A stretch of DNA of 64,000 nucleotides, from the NCBI GenBank assembly GCA_028023455.1, contig JAQFVV010012396.1, forward strand, positions 3,939,656-4,003,655, written 5' to 3'. Shown here one piece after another: positions 13,685-25,390 of this stretch; positions within the stretch are counted from its first letter, which is position 1, and the number at the start of each line of letters is the position of its first letter. Position numbers and translations under genes: made by a program. Source of the stretch: Epiperipatus broadwayi. Lineage: Eukaryota > Onychophora > Udeonychophora > Euonychophora > Peripatidae. The notes under the pieces were generated by a model, which saw nothing but the letters and a program-made list of their open reading frames with translations, had not been told where the DNA came from and did no database searches.

Positions 13685-15660
13685 TTGTGAATAGATTTAT
13701 ATTCTTAGCATTAGTCTATAGAAATGTTGACATGCTTTTTAAAAGTATTCGAATATATAAAATAAAATATATCCTTCAGCTTAGATTTATTAATTTAAAT
13801 GCATTTTTAGTCCTTTATCTTTATAAAATAAAATTATACTTTAGAAGGAATTAACACTATGCATCATAAGTTCATTTCAAAGTTTAAAATTGTCAACTAG
13901 ATCATTAATTATTTGTATTATTAATAATTTCAATAAAGAAATGGATAGCATCTTTCATTATTGCACTATCTATTTTATTCTCCCCTACCTGACTTTCTAG
14001 ATTGTATAGAAGTAGTGTTATTTCTATTATTTAAATCACTTATATATGTCTTCATATTTTCAATTAACACACACTATCTGAAATGCCACTTTTGCTACAA
14101 GTATTTGATTTATTCCTTTAATCCTACATCTTTAAATACAATTGATTCTATATATTAAGTCAAAGCTATTTTTGTATTTTATCTTTCTAAGTTTCCTTTT
14201 TAACTATGTTGTCTTAGCTTTATACCTTAATTCAATTTACAAAATTCTTATTTTTTTTATTGTTGTAGTTTTATCATTCCATTGACATCAGTCTACTAAT
14301 CAGAGATTTTTTACTCGCTCCCTTTTCTCAAACCCAAATAATTTATTGAAAAATCTTTCAAATCATTCTTAAATGATTCCCATCTTTTGAATTTTCTTTA
14401 TCAATTTATCAGGATCAGTCCCATAAATGAGGTTGTGAGAAAACTGTTTCAGCTGCTAAATTGCAATAGACACCAAAATAAGCTTTAATATTTTAAACAA
14501 TATTTTTTATTAATTTAATATCAGAAAAAGGTTTAAGAGCATTTTAATGCAAAAAACTTTTTTTTACTTTTAAATATTATTCATTTCTCTAAATGATTTA
14601 TTTTCTCTTAAAATTTTTTTTGAATAACCATTTAATAAAACAAGTATCTTATCAGAAATGTAATCTGGAAAGTTTAAAAACATGTTTATGAATAACATAT
14701 TATCTAAATCGACTACGTGATTTAATAATGTTTTTGTAAAAGTGGTAATATTTTAAATGATAAATTATAGAATCCTATCAAGTTATAATCTGCAACAACC
14801 CAAGAATGTTTAAATAAGTTGTGATTTTTCTATTATTTATTTATTTTATACCATTGATACCTTTATAACGTTTTATTTTCATGTGTGGGTGTTTAATATA
14901 TGTATATATTATTTAGTTAATATCATATTCTTTCCCATTATATCTCATGTTTTGTTTATTAGATCATTTTAAATAAATACTGATCCAGTTTTTAAAAATT
15001 GTCTCAGGATCAAAATTGATCCGATCAGGTCTGTAAGTCTAGAAAAAAAAAATCAAGAAATATATTTCAATGTATTAAAACCCATTTTCTTATGTTTCAA
15101 CTTTTTTACTTTTGGAAAAGATAATTTTTTCCACGACTTTTTTATTATTGTTTTTTAACTGTTGCAATCCTTTTATTTATTTATTTGAATATTTGTAATT
15201 TCTAAAACATGTCTAAAACAATTTTTTTCTGTTTTTTTTTTTAATAAAAGTTTTTTCTTAAGTGCTTTTCAGCAGCATTTAAATATTTTAATATCAACTT
15301 TTTAATAAATTCATTTCATCTTTTTTGTAATTATATCCCAAAACCCGAATATTGAGAAAAGAGAGGAAACTTATAATAATCACATATCAGATGAATAATA
15401 ACATTATTTTTCCAATTCTAAATTCACTATTCCACTAAATATTATTATTATATTTCTGTATTAATTATTCAAATAATTACATACAAATAATATTTTAACA
15501 TTAAAATATTTTAAAGAAATATAGATATAATCAATATAAGTGCATGTTGCATTCTAGATAAAATTATAAAATCAATATTCAATAAAGATCATAAAAAATA
15601 ATTTATATCTGATTTGAATCTAGATTTATGGCATAATTATAATTATATAAATATATAAAG
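13685..15660. other. AT-rich non-coding stretch
   Basis: No gene or element recognised. Short A/T homopolymers and several GATCA/TGATC clusters near 14985-15030. A 65-codon frame at 13961-14158 shows no family signature. Confidence 0.5.
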
Positions 15661-15663
15661 TAA

Positions 15664-15737
<74 letters not shown>

Positions 15738-15758
15738 TGATGATGATGATGATGATGA
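15664..15758. repeat. (AAT)n followed by (GAT)n array
   Basis: About 24 AAT units pass into about 7 GAT units. It lies upstream of LINE copy b. On the minus strand it follows a unique segment reading TTTGTTCTATGCAAATAAAC, so it may instead be the tail of another minus-strand retroposon. Confidence 0.9.
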
Positions 15759-16279
15759 GTTCAGCAACAAGTAGTTTATTTGCATAGAACAAAGTTTACT
15801 AGCTCTATTTTATACAGTCTCAAAGCACTTTAAACACCTTACCTATATACAGTAATTATAATTTTCAGTGACTCAATTATTATTTTTTTAATTTTATTCC
15901 TGTTGATTGTTGTATTATAAATTAAATAAAAATTATTGCATTTCATTCTTTGATCAAGGTCAGATTTGGCATGGAGCTATCATATGACCAAATATCTCCC
16001 ACCAATATAATGAACTCTCAAGATCAAAGTCCAGATTTTAATCAAACATATCAAAGCAGCCTCAAATGCCACTTAACAGTCTGTTACTTTCAAAAAACAT
16101 ATCTGGCATCACTAACTCTCTTCATACTCCATGAAACCTAAAATAATAGAATTCAATATCCATGATCTCAATTCACAATCAAAGTTATACCAATTACAGA
16201 AGTGGATTACTATTATTCAACCTCATGTTCTCAGATAACTTAACTCAGCTGCCTATCTCCATAGACATGAATTCTGTAC

Positions 16280-16836
16280 TTGTTCCAAGTATACTTCATT
16301 ATAGGCACTGGCATTCTCATCAACTTTGATTGCCTGTTCAGATCATTTAATGTTCTATCTATTGATGAGCCCTTATTAATTATCATTTTATACCACTATG
16401 TAGTAGCACTAAACATATTCATCTATATTCTCTCTAGTCCAATAGTCAGTTCATATATTATCCAAACCATCAATTCAGTTTTTGCAATTAGCCTACACAT
16501 AACAATATTAATGGGTGATTTCAATGTGGCTTATCCAACTTTTATAAATAAATAGTGTCATCTCTAAAACTTCCCACTAGTGAATGCCCAGAGATTTCTA
16601 CTACCTGGTTCAATCATTTTTCACAAAAACTGGCATGCCACATTTATCAACCTATATTTTTACTCTCCAATGTTGTGTCATCACTCTCAGATCACTCAAC
16701 CCAAGCAGTCACACTTAACTTTAATGAATTCCAGGCAATATCCATTCAATTACATAAAACAATCCATGTGATTTATCCCTCATTTACTACTGAGTTTATG
16801 TTTTCCAAATCCTATATCATGTTCAACAAACTATAA
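16280..16836 (+). pseudogene. LINE APE-type endonuclease remnant (copy b)
   Basis: Two open frames (16280-16555 and 16555-16836) together cover the core of an apurinic-type endonuclease. The first holds ITILMGDFNVA, in which Asp and Asn belong to the catalytic set of this family. The second holds SSLSDHSTQAV, whose Ser-Asp-His is the terminal catalytic triplet. They are joined at a stop near 16553. Such an endonuclease nicks target DNA to prime reverse transcription. Confidence 0.8.
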
Positions 16837-18004
16837 TAAATTGCTATAGACCCAGTTCAAAAGTACCTTGCTTTTATACATGTATTATCATTTAATATAC
16901 AACACTTAATGTGACACTCCCATTCACCTTTGTATCATCTAGCTTTGTTTGATGAGCTACATAAGCAAATTTCCACTACTAAGCTCACCCACCAATTATA
17001 TCAACAGATAATCAGGTTCACTCAATCTTACCATCATGTATGCAAACAGGTGAAGGATTATCTTGCTTTAAAAAAATTGCCTAATCCAGAAGCACATGTG
17101 GACAAGAGCATACATACTGTGGGCATTGGATCACCAATTACTATCATAGGTCCCTATGGCATTTTAAACTGACCTAAATGTTTGTACTGAAGATAATATA
17201 ATCCATCCTATATCTCTGCACTTGAAAAATAAGCTTCAAATCCATGATGTATTTACTCCATCAGTACATTGTTTTGCACTATGGAAATTACAGTGATTCT
17301 CCAAACTAGTGAATTTGCTGCTAAACTTGCCACTATTGAAAACTCTTGTCACAATGGGTTTCATGGAATTTCTGAATTTTTCTTGAGTCATCTTAATCAT
17401 TTCATTATATCATATAATCATGATCTTTACAATTTCCTATCCTGAAGATGCATAGTGTAAATGTTTTGTATCCAATTGCTGTAGTGCCTTTTACTAAAAA
17501 CTCTGAGGATACATCTGATCTAACCAACTTTTGGTCTAATTCCATGGATCCACTAACCATTGAAAAAGTTCAAAAATCAAACTGAGTTGCATATCATCCA
17601 TTATTGTCATATATACAGTTTTCCAAAAAAAGACTCCTCCACTAGCCAAGCAGCATTCATATTTATGACAATTTTAAGTTATTTAAAAAAATAAAAAAAC
17701 AGAATACCATTGCAGTTCACCTTTACATATAAGTACCTTTTGATTTCATCTCAATTAACCTACTTATTCAAATGTTCACTAACATGACTATCTTGCTTAC
17801 TCTGTTATGCCTAATCACCAATCTTTTTGTAAATTGTAAGTTGCTTCTCACTCTTAATGGTAGAAAATTTCCATCCTTCAATCCCACTCAGTCAATCTCA
17901 CAATGGTCATCTCTAAGTTCATTATTTTTTACACTCTACATAAATTTGCTTTTACTGAATAAAATTTCTGAAATCCATATTTCTCGCACTCATCAATAGA
18001 TTCC

Positions 18005-18340
18005 TTGTTAACTTGCATGGATGATATCACTGTCTTTCTACTTTCTAGGAAACAACTCTCCATATTGCAAACTATTTTTAATGACTACATAGCAGTCTAC
18101 AAACTAAACTTTAATCCCAGAAAAACTGCTGCATGGACCTTATTCATAAAGAAATCATGTTTCGACCTTTTCCAAGGAAAACCCACTCCATTCTTAAGCT
18201 TTCACTTTTACAAATGCTCTCTTGGCATAAGATTCACAAAACAAATCAAATTGCATGATTTTATACTGCAAATTACTAACTCACTGTTAAAGGCATATCC
18301 ATTTACTCCAAAATATTCCCATTCAATACTTTTCCTATGA
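18005..18340 (+). pseudogene. LINE RT palm/thumb fragment (copy b)
   Basis: A 111-codon frame aligned with copy a through DDITVFL, a second block PRKTAAWTL matching NLNKTAVWSL, and GKPTPFLSFHFY matching GKPYAFLGFPFY. The active-site Tyr is replaced by Cys, so this copy would be inactive even without its frameshifts. Confidence 0.85.
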
Positions 18341-19655
18341 CAAAAATTGCATACTATGCACCTATTGTCAAATTTTCAAAGCTGTTCATTCCTGCATCAA
18401 CTCCATGTGCAATAAATTGCTCCAGGACTACAAGATGGTATCAATCTCCATAAAACATATCTCCAATTTCAATCCTTGAACAATAGTCTAGGAAAAAACA
18501 TTTGAGTGTTTATAAACAAAAGGCCATTAACTTAATATCATCTATTACCAGCCAGTTCCAAAACCTTCAGTGCCTACTGAAAGTAACTCTTATATACAAA
18601 TCTCCCTTTTCACCATCATATCGCACAAACCTTATTTGTTCAATCATAGGCACTGACAATCAGATCAGTTCCTCCCACAATTTCAAATATATTTAGTAGC
18701 AAACATATAACCTGCTTTATCCAGACTGGCAACAATTACCTTTTACCCACACTTGTCATTAATACCCATCACCGTCTCCATCAATTTAAAAAAGAGGCAT
18801 TAGAACTGATGCTTTTGACTTTATAATTAGACTCAACTTGAATGAGGTATCATCAGCTGTATAATGCCCCAATGCTTGGGTGACTCAACAACACCTTCTC
18901 AATGACTAGCAGGCACTAAATTCCACACAGAAAATTATGTTAATTCAGTTATCCAACTACTTCCACCCATGCACATAATTCAATCCTTCCAAAAGATTAC
19001 ACATCACTGCAGCATATGCAGCCACACTTACCCTGTTTTGCCTACTGGTGTGCTCATTGCACTTCTCATTAGGCAACAATAACATGAGACATCCATCTAT
19101 GTTTATCAGTAAATTATATCAGCTAAAAGCAGATGATAACAATATATCATACCCCATGGAGATTCACATGTCCACCTGATCACTCATTAGAAAGAAGTTC
19201 AACCCATAAGCTTCACAAACACAGTAGATAGTATTAACAATCTTCTCAGACATTTCATCTAATTCATAATACAGCTATCCACATTAAAACTATGTTCCAG
19301 ATATTTTCATTCCAATAGTTCAATACCACAAAAATCTTTCTAACTGGACCAGTCAAGCTCAAGGCAGACGAACTTTAATTCAAAGCTTATGACATTTTTT
19401 ATACATCCTGTGTTGTGTTGTACAAAAAAGTATCAATAACAACAATCACTTATAACTATCAATGTTCATGTGATTATACTATAATCATCAATATTATTCA
19501 AATTTATATAATAACAATGAATCATTACACTTGAGATGCCTTTGTAACTCCAGCAAAACCTTTGTAAAACTTATGTAACACATCTTTTTGTCAATAAAGT
19601 ATATTTTTGAAACATAATAATAATAACAACAATAATTAATAATAATAATAATAGT

Positions 19656-20077
19656 ATATTTATATATTTTTTATTTATTTTCTAGATTTTAAAATGTTTT
19701 GATTGGCTATTAGAGAACACTTTAATATATCCTTCTAAAGTTTTTGTTTTAATAAGTAGACAAAACTGAATAAACTTTTTTACCACATTTATTGTCAAAT
19801 AATATATTACAAAAACATTTCTATCAATCAAAAATCTTTGAAAATTTCACATATAGTACAAAAACGTTATGTTCTTGTTTTCATTGGTCAAACTTTCAAT
19901 CTTATTAGATATGTTTGTGCTTCCATCACTTCTATAACAGTTTTTTAAAAATAATAATCATTACTCAGTTAATATCAGAAGATCCAATCAGAATGTCAAT
20001 AAGATAATCCTATTAATTATACATAGATGAACTGGATGCTATGTCAGATATATATAGAAAGAGGGATTACCTAGAGA
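19656..20077. other. AT-rich spacer
   Basis: No recognised gene or repeat. Confidence 0.5.
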
Positions 20078-20525
20078 AATGTAAAATTTATTTTTAATAA
20101 TCAAAGTTTTGAGTTTGCAATGAATTAAAAAAGTTTTGATTGTGATGTATATTTGACAATATATATAAAGTTATTTATTTTAACAGCTTTTTGTACGAAT
20201 GTGAAATTAATTTTAATAACCAAAGTTTTGAGTTGAACCATAATTAAATTTTTACTTTAGTAGAAACAACATTAGATTCCAAATCTTTTTAGTTTGTATT
20301 CTTCACTTAATCTTTTCTTTTGACTTTTAACAGTATTTATAACCGCTGAAAATTCGTATGGATGTGAAATTAATTTTAATAACCAACTTTTGAGTTTAAC
20401 AAATTTTAAACTTTTAATTTAATTATAATAACATTAAAACTTCAGTTTCAAAATTGCTTATATTTTGTATTCTTTGCTCAACTTTTTTTTCGACCTCTAA
20501 CAGAGTTTATAGCTGCTAAAAATTT
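20078..20525. repeat. Three-unit tandem repeat, periods ~120 and 163 bp
   Basis: GTGAAATTAATTTTAATAAC occurs at 20201-20220 and again from 20364, with a diverged copy (GTAAAATTTATTTTTAATAA) at 20081. Each unit continues with CAAAGTTTTGAGTTT-like sequence, a TTTGTATTCTTC-like block and an AACAG.(T/G)TTATA block. Units diverge by perhaps 20-25 percent. Confidence 0.75.
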
Positions 20526-21820
20526 GAATTTTTAATTTTAGACTAAGATTTCCATCAATTACTAATCTATTCCCAGCATGCTTGATACATGTTGCTCTAA
20601 AAAATCAAGTCTACAAAACTGCATTTCTGAATAAAAATTGTCTAAAAATTTAATTAAAATTATAAATATTATTATTTATATTAACTTTGCACATTAATTT
20701 AAATAATGCTTTAATATATAATACTCATATAAAATTTTATAAAGCTTAAATTTTTAAAACGATAAATTATTTGATAGTGGAAAAATTCAAGGTTTTAAAA
20801 TCAGTCATTAATTCAACTTTCCATTGACTTAATTCATTAATTATCACGTCTATCAACTTTTTAACAACACTGATGAAATTAAGGGTCGGAGATTTTTGCC
20901 ATTACAAACTATTATTAAATTTATAAAAGTTTTATATCTTGAATACCTACATTCATTAGTAATAAATAGTGGTGCAACATTTTCATTATCAAATTTCCAG
21001 AATTGCATTATAGTTAACATATAGATTCTTGTAATATATCTATCAATGTGTGATATAAATATCACATAAAAAATACATGAGCCAGTAATATTTAAGTATA
21101 AATAAAGTTAACTATTGAAGAGTTGTCTCAGTTATGAAATCCAAATTCTTATTTTAGAAATATTATTATTATATAATTGAATAATTTATAGCTTGGGATT
21201 TCATAATAGGTTTGTGAACTGGAAAGAACAGAGTTGGGATTTCAATCCATTGAACTTGATCTCTGGAATCTGTCACTCTATGTCACTGCATTAAACCTTG
21301 TTGGACATTTTTATTATTTAATTAGTTCTATATATATTTTGACAAAATGCCTATCAAATAATAGTAAAATAGAATGCTATTCTAGAATTTGCATTTAATT
21401 ATGATAAAAGTAAGTACATGATATAAAATTTGTTTTTTATTTATATAAGCAAGATTAAATAAATATTTTAATACTTTTTATAACCATTCCATATAGAAAA
21501 AATCCAGTAGTAAATACAGATTTTGTTTACAGTAATTCAATATCATAATGTTTGCACATTTAAAAAAATTATTTGTATAAAACAAAACCTTATAGAAATA
21601 TATGTAATTTAATCATCATTATTCATTGTCTAACTTTTTCAAACTATTTTCCTCATTTTTAGCCAGTTAGGTTAGTACAAGACTGGTCATCATGAGACTA
21701 TTATGATTTTTCTCAGCATTCCACTTTAATTAAGGCAATGAAATAGTAATGGGTTTTGCATATACAAGCACATACCTTCAAAGTCCAATATATATTAATA
21801 TATATTATACCATTAAAATA
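20526..21820. other. AT-rich non-coding stretch
   Basis: No supported gene. A 70-codon minus frame (20853-21065) lacks family features. The sequence near 21190-21300 is slightly richer in G+C but shows no recognisable motif. Confidence 0.5.
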
Positions 21821-21993
21821 ACACCCAATGTATTATTTAAATAATAAGTGTAATAATTCTCAAGACTAAATGGGTTTATAAGTAACTATTAAAATCAGTC
21901 AACACTTTAACAATCCCCATACCTATAGCAATCAAGAATCTCAGTCTGCTGTCAAGGTATTATTACACTTATTATTAAGTAATATATTGGGTG
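21821..21993. mobile_element. 173-bp MITE with ~38-bp terminal inverted repeats
   Basis: Left end CACCCAATGTATTATTTAAA (21822-21841) continues to AATAAGTGTAATAAT. It is mirrored at 21957-21993, where the other strand starts CACCCAATATATTACTTAAT. The arms differ by about three substitutions and one indel. No coding potential. Superfamily not determined. Confidence 0.8.
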
Positions 21994-22129
21994 CGATTTG
22001 AAAATTATAATCACTGTTTGAATGTTATAATTGACTATTTATTAGTCTGAATTCAGAACATGTTATATTTATCTGTTTAAGGACATTTATTTAAACTTCT
22101 TTGTATCAATAATTTCAGTCTCTGTGGAC

Positions 22130-24560
22130 AAGTTGCTATCTTTAGTGTCTATACTGTACCGGTAAAAATCACCATGCTTAATCACACCCAGTAATCCGAA
22201 TTCAAACCCAGTCCACGTCTAGGAATAAATTCCAAAATGCAAACTAAATTCAAACCCAAAACCCTGGCATGACCCACCGATGACAACATTACAACGGTAC
22301 GGGGTTTTCCCTTTTCTAGCTCATCGAAAAACACAGACTAAATTACCTACAATCAGCTAGTTCATAGATATCTTATAGTCGGGATATTGGTACGGCTGAT
22401 AATTTCATGTATATATTTAAGTTATCGATACAGACAGCAGGTGATTGACTAGATTTCGAGAGTAATAATGCAAGAGAGACAAAATTAGGTTAGATAATTT
22501 TTTAATAAATTATTGAAAGCATTGAATAATATTATTTACAGGTACGGTAAAACTCTCATATGTATTTTACAATAAATTGCTGCTAGTCATCAATAATCGG
22601 TTTGTACTGATTAACAAACTCATGCCAATATTTATGTGTTTAAATGGTTGTACAGGTTGATATGAGAATCAGAGTAATTGGAGCACTTAAAATATTTAAC
22701 CACTAGTTTATATTAAGTTGTTTTATTTTAATAGATTCAAACCATTGCGTATACAAATAAATGGGAGGCGACTTTATATAAAAATATAATATATAATACT
22801 GATGTACTGATGGTTGCAGGGATTAAGGTATACTACAAATAACTTGCGGTGCATTGACGGAATACCGGGCGGCTTGTACTTTGACAAGTCTTAATGCCCC
22901 CAAGTAGATCCGGGACACTACAACCAGCCGGGCTCATTTTCGAACCCCGGTGACCCAAGAGATTACCTGGAGAAGAATTTCTTTCTCTCCATGTGGTAGT
23001 AAAACGAGACGCCAACTTAGGCGAAGGTAAAGGCATTGCCACAGTAACATCGAGGAAGAGTGATCGGAAGTGGATTTTAAAATGAAATTATATAAAACCT
23101 TTTCTCTCCGTAACATTTTCTATGCAACAGTCCGATATAACTATTCAATAAAACATGGCGAAATCAAACGATCGCAAAAGTAATAATTAATTAATTTCAC
23201 TCTGAAACCCATAACTCCCCAGATTGTTCGGAAGGTAATAATAGCAAAAAAATATTCACTTATTATTCTTACTCCGTAATAATATATAAAAAATTATAAT
23301 AAAATTTTAGACTATTTTAAGTATTGAGATTTGGAGTATAGATTAAAATATTATAACGAAGTAAAAGAAACAATAAAAATATTTGAATATTTCTCAACTC
23401 AACATAAATGACGATTTTTAATTCGATACAAGAAAATTACTTTTAAAATGAATATAATAAATATTATGAGATAAACTTTACTGACTTTAATTAGAGTTGA
23501 GAAATATTATTATTGGCATCGTTTTGTTTGTAAAATAAGTAATAGTAAAAATATAAATGTATTCACAAATGGATTATTAGTAGGCACAAATATTAATAAT
23601 TATCATCTAAAGACTAGAGCACACACCGAAATATTAGAGAAGAAATTTACTGACAGGTTTTTGGGTAACATTTTCAAATGGAAAACAAGAAATTTACATG
23701 CAATTGATTAGGTTAACAGATTAAATTTAAAATTATTACTGAGAGGAAAGTTAAAAAGTTCATGTAACAAAAGTTACCATTCTTTCTTTGTCCGGCTTTT
23801 CTTCTTGCTGTGATATGTATGAAGAACGTAGGCGCACATTTTGAATTTCTTAGAAAGGCATGGTTAATTTAAATGTTGGAATTTGGAAGACTGGAAGCAT
23901 GGAAAACATTACAGATCAGCGGTATGAAAGATTTAAATTTGCAGAACAGGGGTCAGCTTCTTGGACTTAGCCCATCATGATTGCAGTTTACCGGGCAACT
24001 TCTTAATAACGGTTGAAGTGATTTCTCTGAGACGACTACTTTGCTGTAGCTTGAGACGATCTAAGCACAGCCAAGTCAAAAGTTAGAGTGTCTATCCTAT
24101 ATTTAAGATGGCTACGGTTGACCTTTCTGCCTAGTTTTGTTCATAACTCCGCCTCCTTTGATTTTCGGCCTCCAGCAATATCTAATTTTTGACTATACAA
24201 TAGCATTTGCCTTTCTTGATAAGATTTCTACGTTTCTCATTTCCATTGTTCGGTTTTCATTTATTTTTAAACTTAATACATGATTCTAAATTGACAAAAC
24301 AATTACATCGGAATTCGTGAATACAAAAATATACATTCATTATGTTAATTCATCAAAGTACAAATTAATTATCCTATACATTTTGTACAAGTAAGATTTT
24401 GATTAAAAATACTGATCAAAGGAATGTGACTTTTGATCAGCATTTTTAAATGACTTTGTATAATTTGCAAAATTAAAATTTAAAGAAAATATACACGCAA
24501 TTGAAACTTTTAAATTGAGCTAACATAAAACCACAAACCACACACACACGAATATTATTT
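22130..24560. promoter_or_regulatory. CpG-rich island, probable promoter region
   Basis: CpG dinucleotides are rare almost everywhere else in the window but frequent here. I count about 20 in 22801-23250 alone, and they continue in clusters near 22160-22460 and 23770-24260. G+C is also visibly higher at 22820-23070 and 23780-24180. In CpG-depleted (methylated) animal genomes this pattern marks unmethylated promoters and first exons. No TATA box or initiator can be fixed by eye. The transcription direction is most likely minus, judging by the candidate exon inside. Confidence 0.6.
22833..23042 (-). CDS. Candidate first coding exon, unknown product
   Basis: A 69-codon frame rich in CpG-bearing Pro, Ser, Arg and Ala codons, unlike any AT-biased frame nearby. 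It starts ATGGCAATGCCTTTACC (MAMPLPSPKLASRF) and has the composition of a disordered N-terminus. Two splice donors are possible: CAG/GTAATC after about 25 codons, and CCG/GTATTC after about 60. Either would leave the rest as intron. The sequence upstream on the same strand (23043 to about 24200) is CpG-rich and could be 5' UTR and promoter. I recognise no domain. Alternatives are a non-coding first exon or a chance frame in GC-richer sequence. An overlapping frame from 23116 is a less likely reading. Confidence 0.4.
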   Translation of the reverse strand: MAMPLPSPKLASRFTTTWRERNSSPGNLLGHRGSKMSPAGCSVPDLLGGIKTCQSTSRPVFRQCTASYL

Positions 24561-25390
24561 ATCATGATTTGTGACATTTATACTCATACTCTTTACATTA
24601 AATTCTTTTTAAACAAACACAAAATAAATAACTTAAAATTTATGTGGCTTGAAATAGAAAAAGTCTCATTGCGGGTAAATAGTGGTTTAGAATTACCGTT
24701 CTTAAATGACAACCATGAAACTAAGATCGATTCTTCGATCTGTCTGTTTCAATACAAATACATTGTGTCATAAATAAAGGTGGGATTCTGCATTTATTGT
24801 TAAAATAGGGTTGCCTTGACAACATATTGAGATTGGTAATTATTATTGATATGGATATTGTCTAAGTGGTGATATATATATATATATATAAACTTTTTAT
24901 TTTTATACTATCAATCTTTTGTTTTTTTTCTTTTAGAACTATAGTGGTCCCATTTATTTATGTTGTTGCCAATAATAATAAAAGCAGCATATAAATAATG
25001 TATTGAGTAAGAAAGTTCTTTTTATTTGACCAAATAGTACATTTTTTAAACAATGGTAAACTGATCAAGGAGTTTTTTAACTTTTTAAGTCCTCTGCTTT
25101 ATACTTTTCACAGAAGTAATTAAATTATTTTAAATATATACAGCTACTAACAAATAAATTATGAATACTCCCAACTCCAAGGGAAAACATTGTTCTGGAA
25201 ATGAGTTTTAAGCCTTTACAAACCAATATGTGAACCATAAAGGCAAACTACATATAAAAGATACTGGTCTATTTTTTTTGTTTTTTGATATTTTGTAATG
25301 ACATTTAATTTCATTTGAAAAAAAAAAATTATGAAATACTTCAATATATCCAATTGTAGTTTTCCAATGTATTTTGTTCTCTGCCATATC
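24561..25390. other. AT-rich spacer between CpG island and LINE copy c
   Basis: No supported gene. A short (TA)n lies at 24871-24889. Confidence 0.5.

Larger units (their letters stand above)
15930..19655 (+). mobile_element. LINE copy b, decayed, endonuclease to 3' tail
   Basis: Second copy of the LINE family. In order: the N-terminal endonuclease block (IIEFNIHDLNSQSK-like, near 16148), the catalytic MGDFNV block (16511-16528), the SLSDHS block (about 16684), then the RT. The RT retains NPTQSIS.WSSLS (about 17880), a CMDDITVF active site with the Tyr changed to Cys (18014-18037), and a KIAYYAPIVKFSK block (about 18342). A finger-like tail with LGNNNMR (about 19065) follows, then the 3' end AATAAAG ... 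TTTGAAACATAATAATAATAA. Many stops and frameshifts. This copy supplies the endonuclease missing in copy a. The left edge is uncertain. Confidence 0.85.

Noticed and set aside
15603-15785. 60-codon Ser/Leu-run frame on the minus strand
   Set aside because: Reads the (AAT)n(GAT)n array.
22934-23116. 60-codon minus frame overlapping the CpG-island exon candidate
   Set aside because: The alternative frame from 23042 uses CpG-rich codons more consistently and extends further; this one reads as its shadow.
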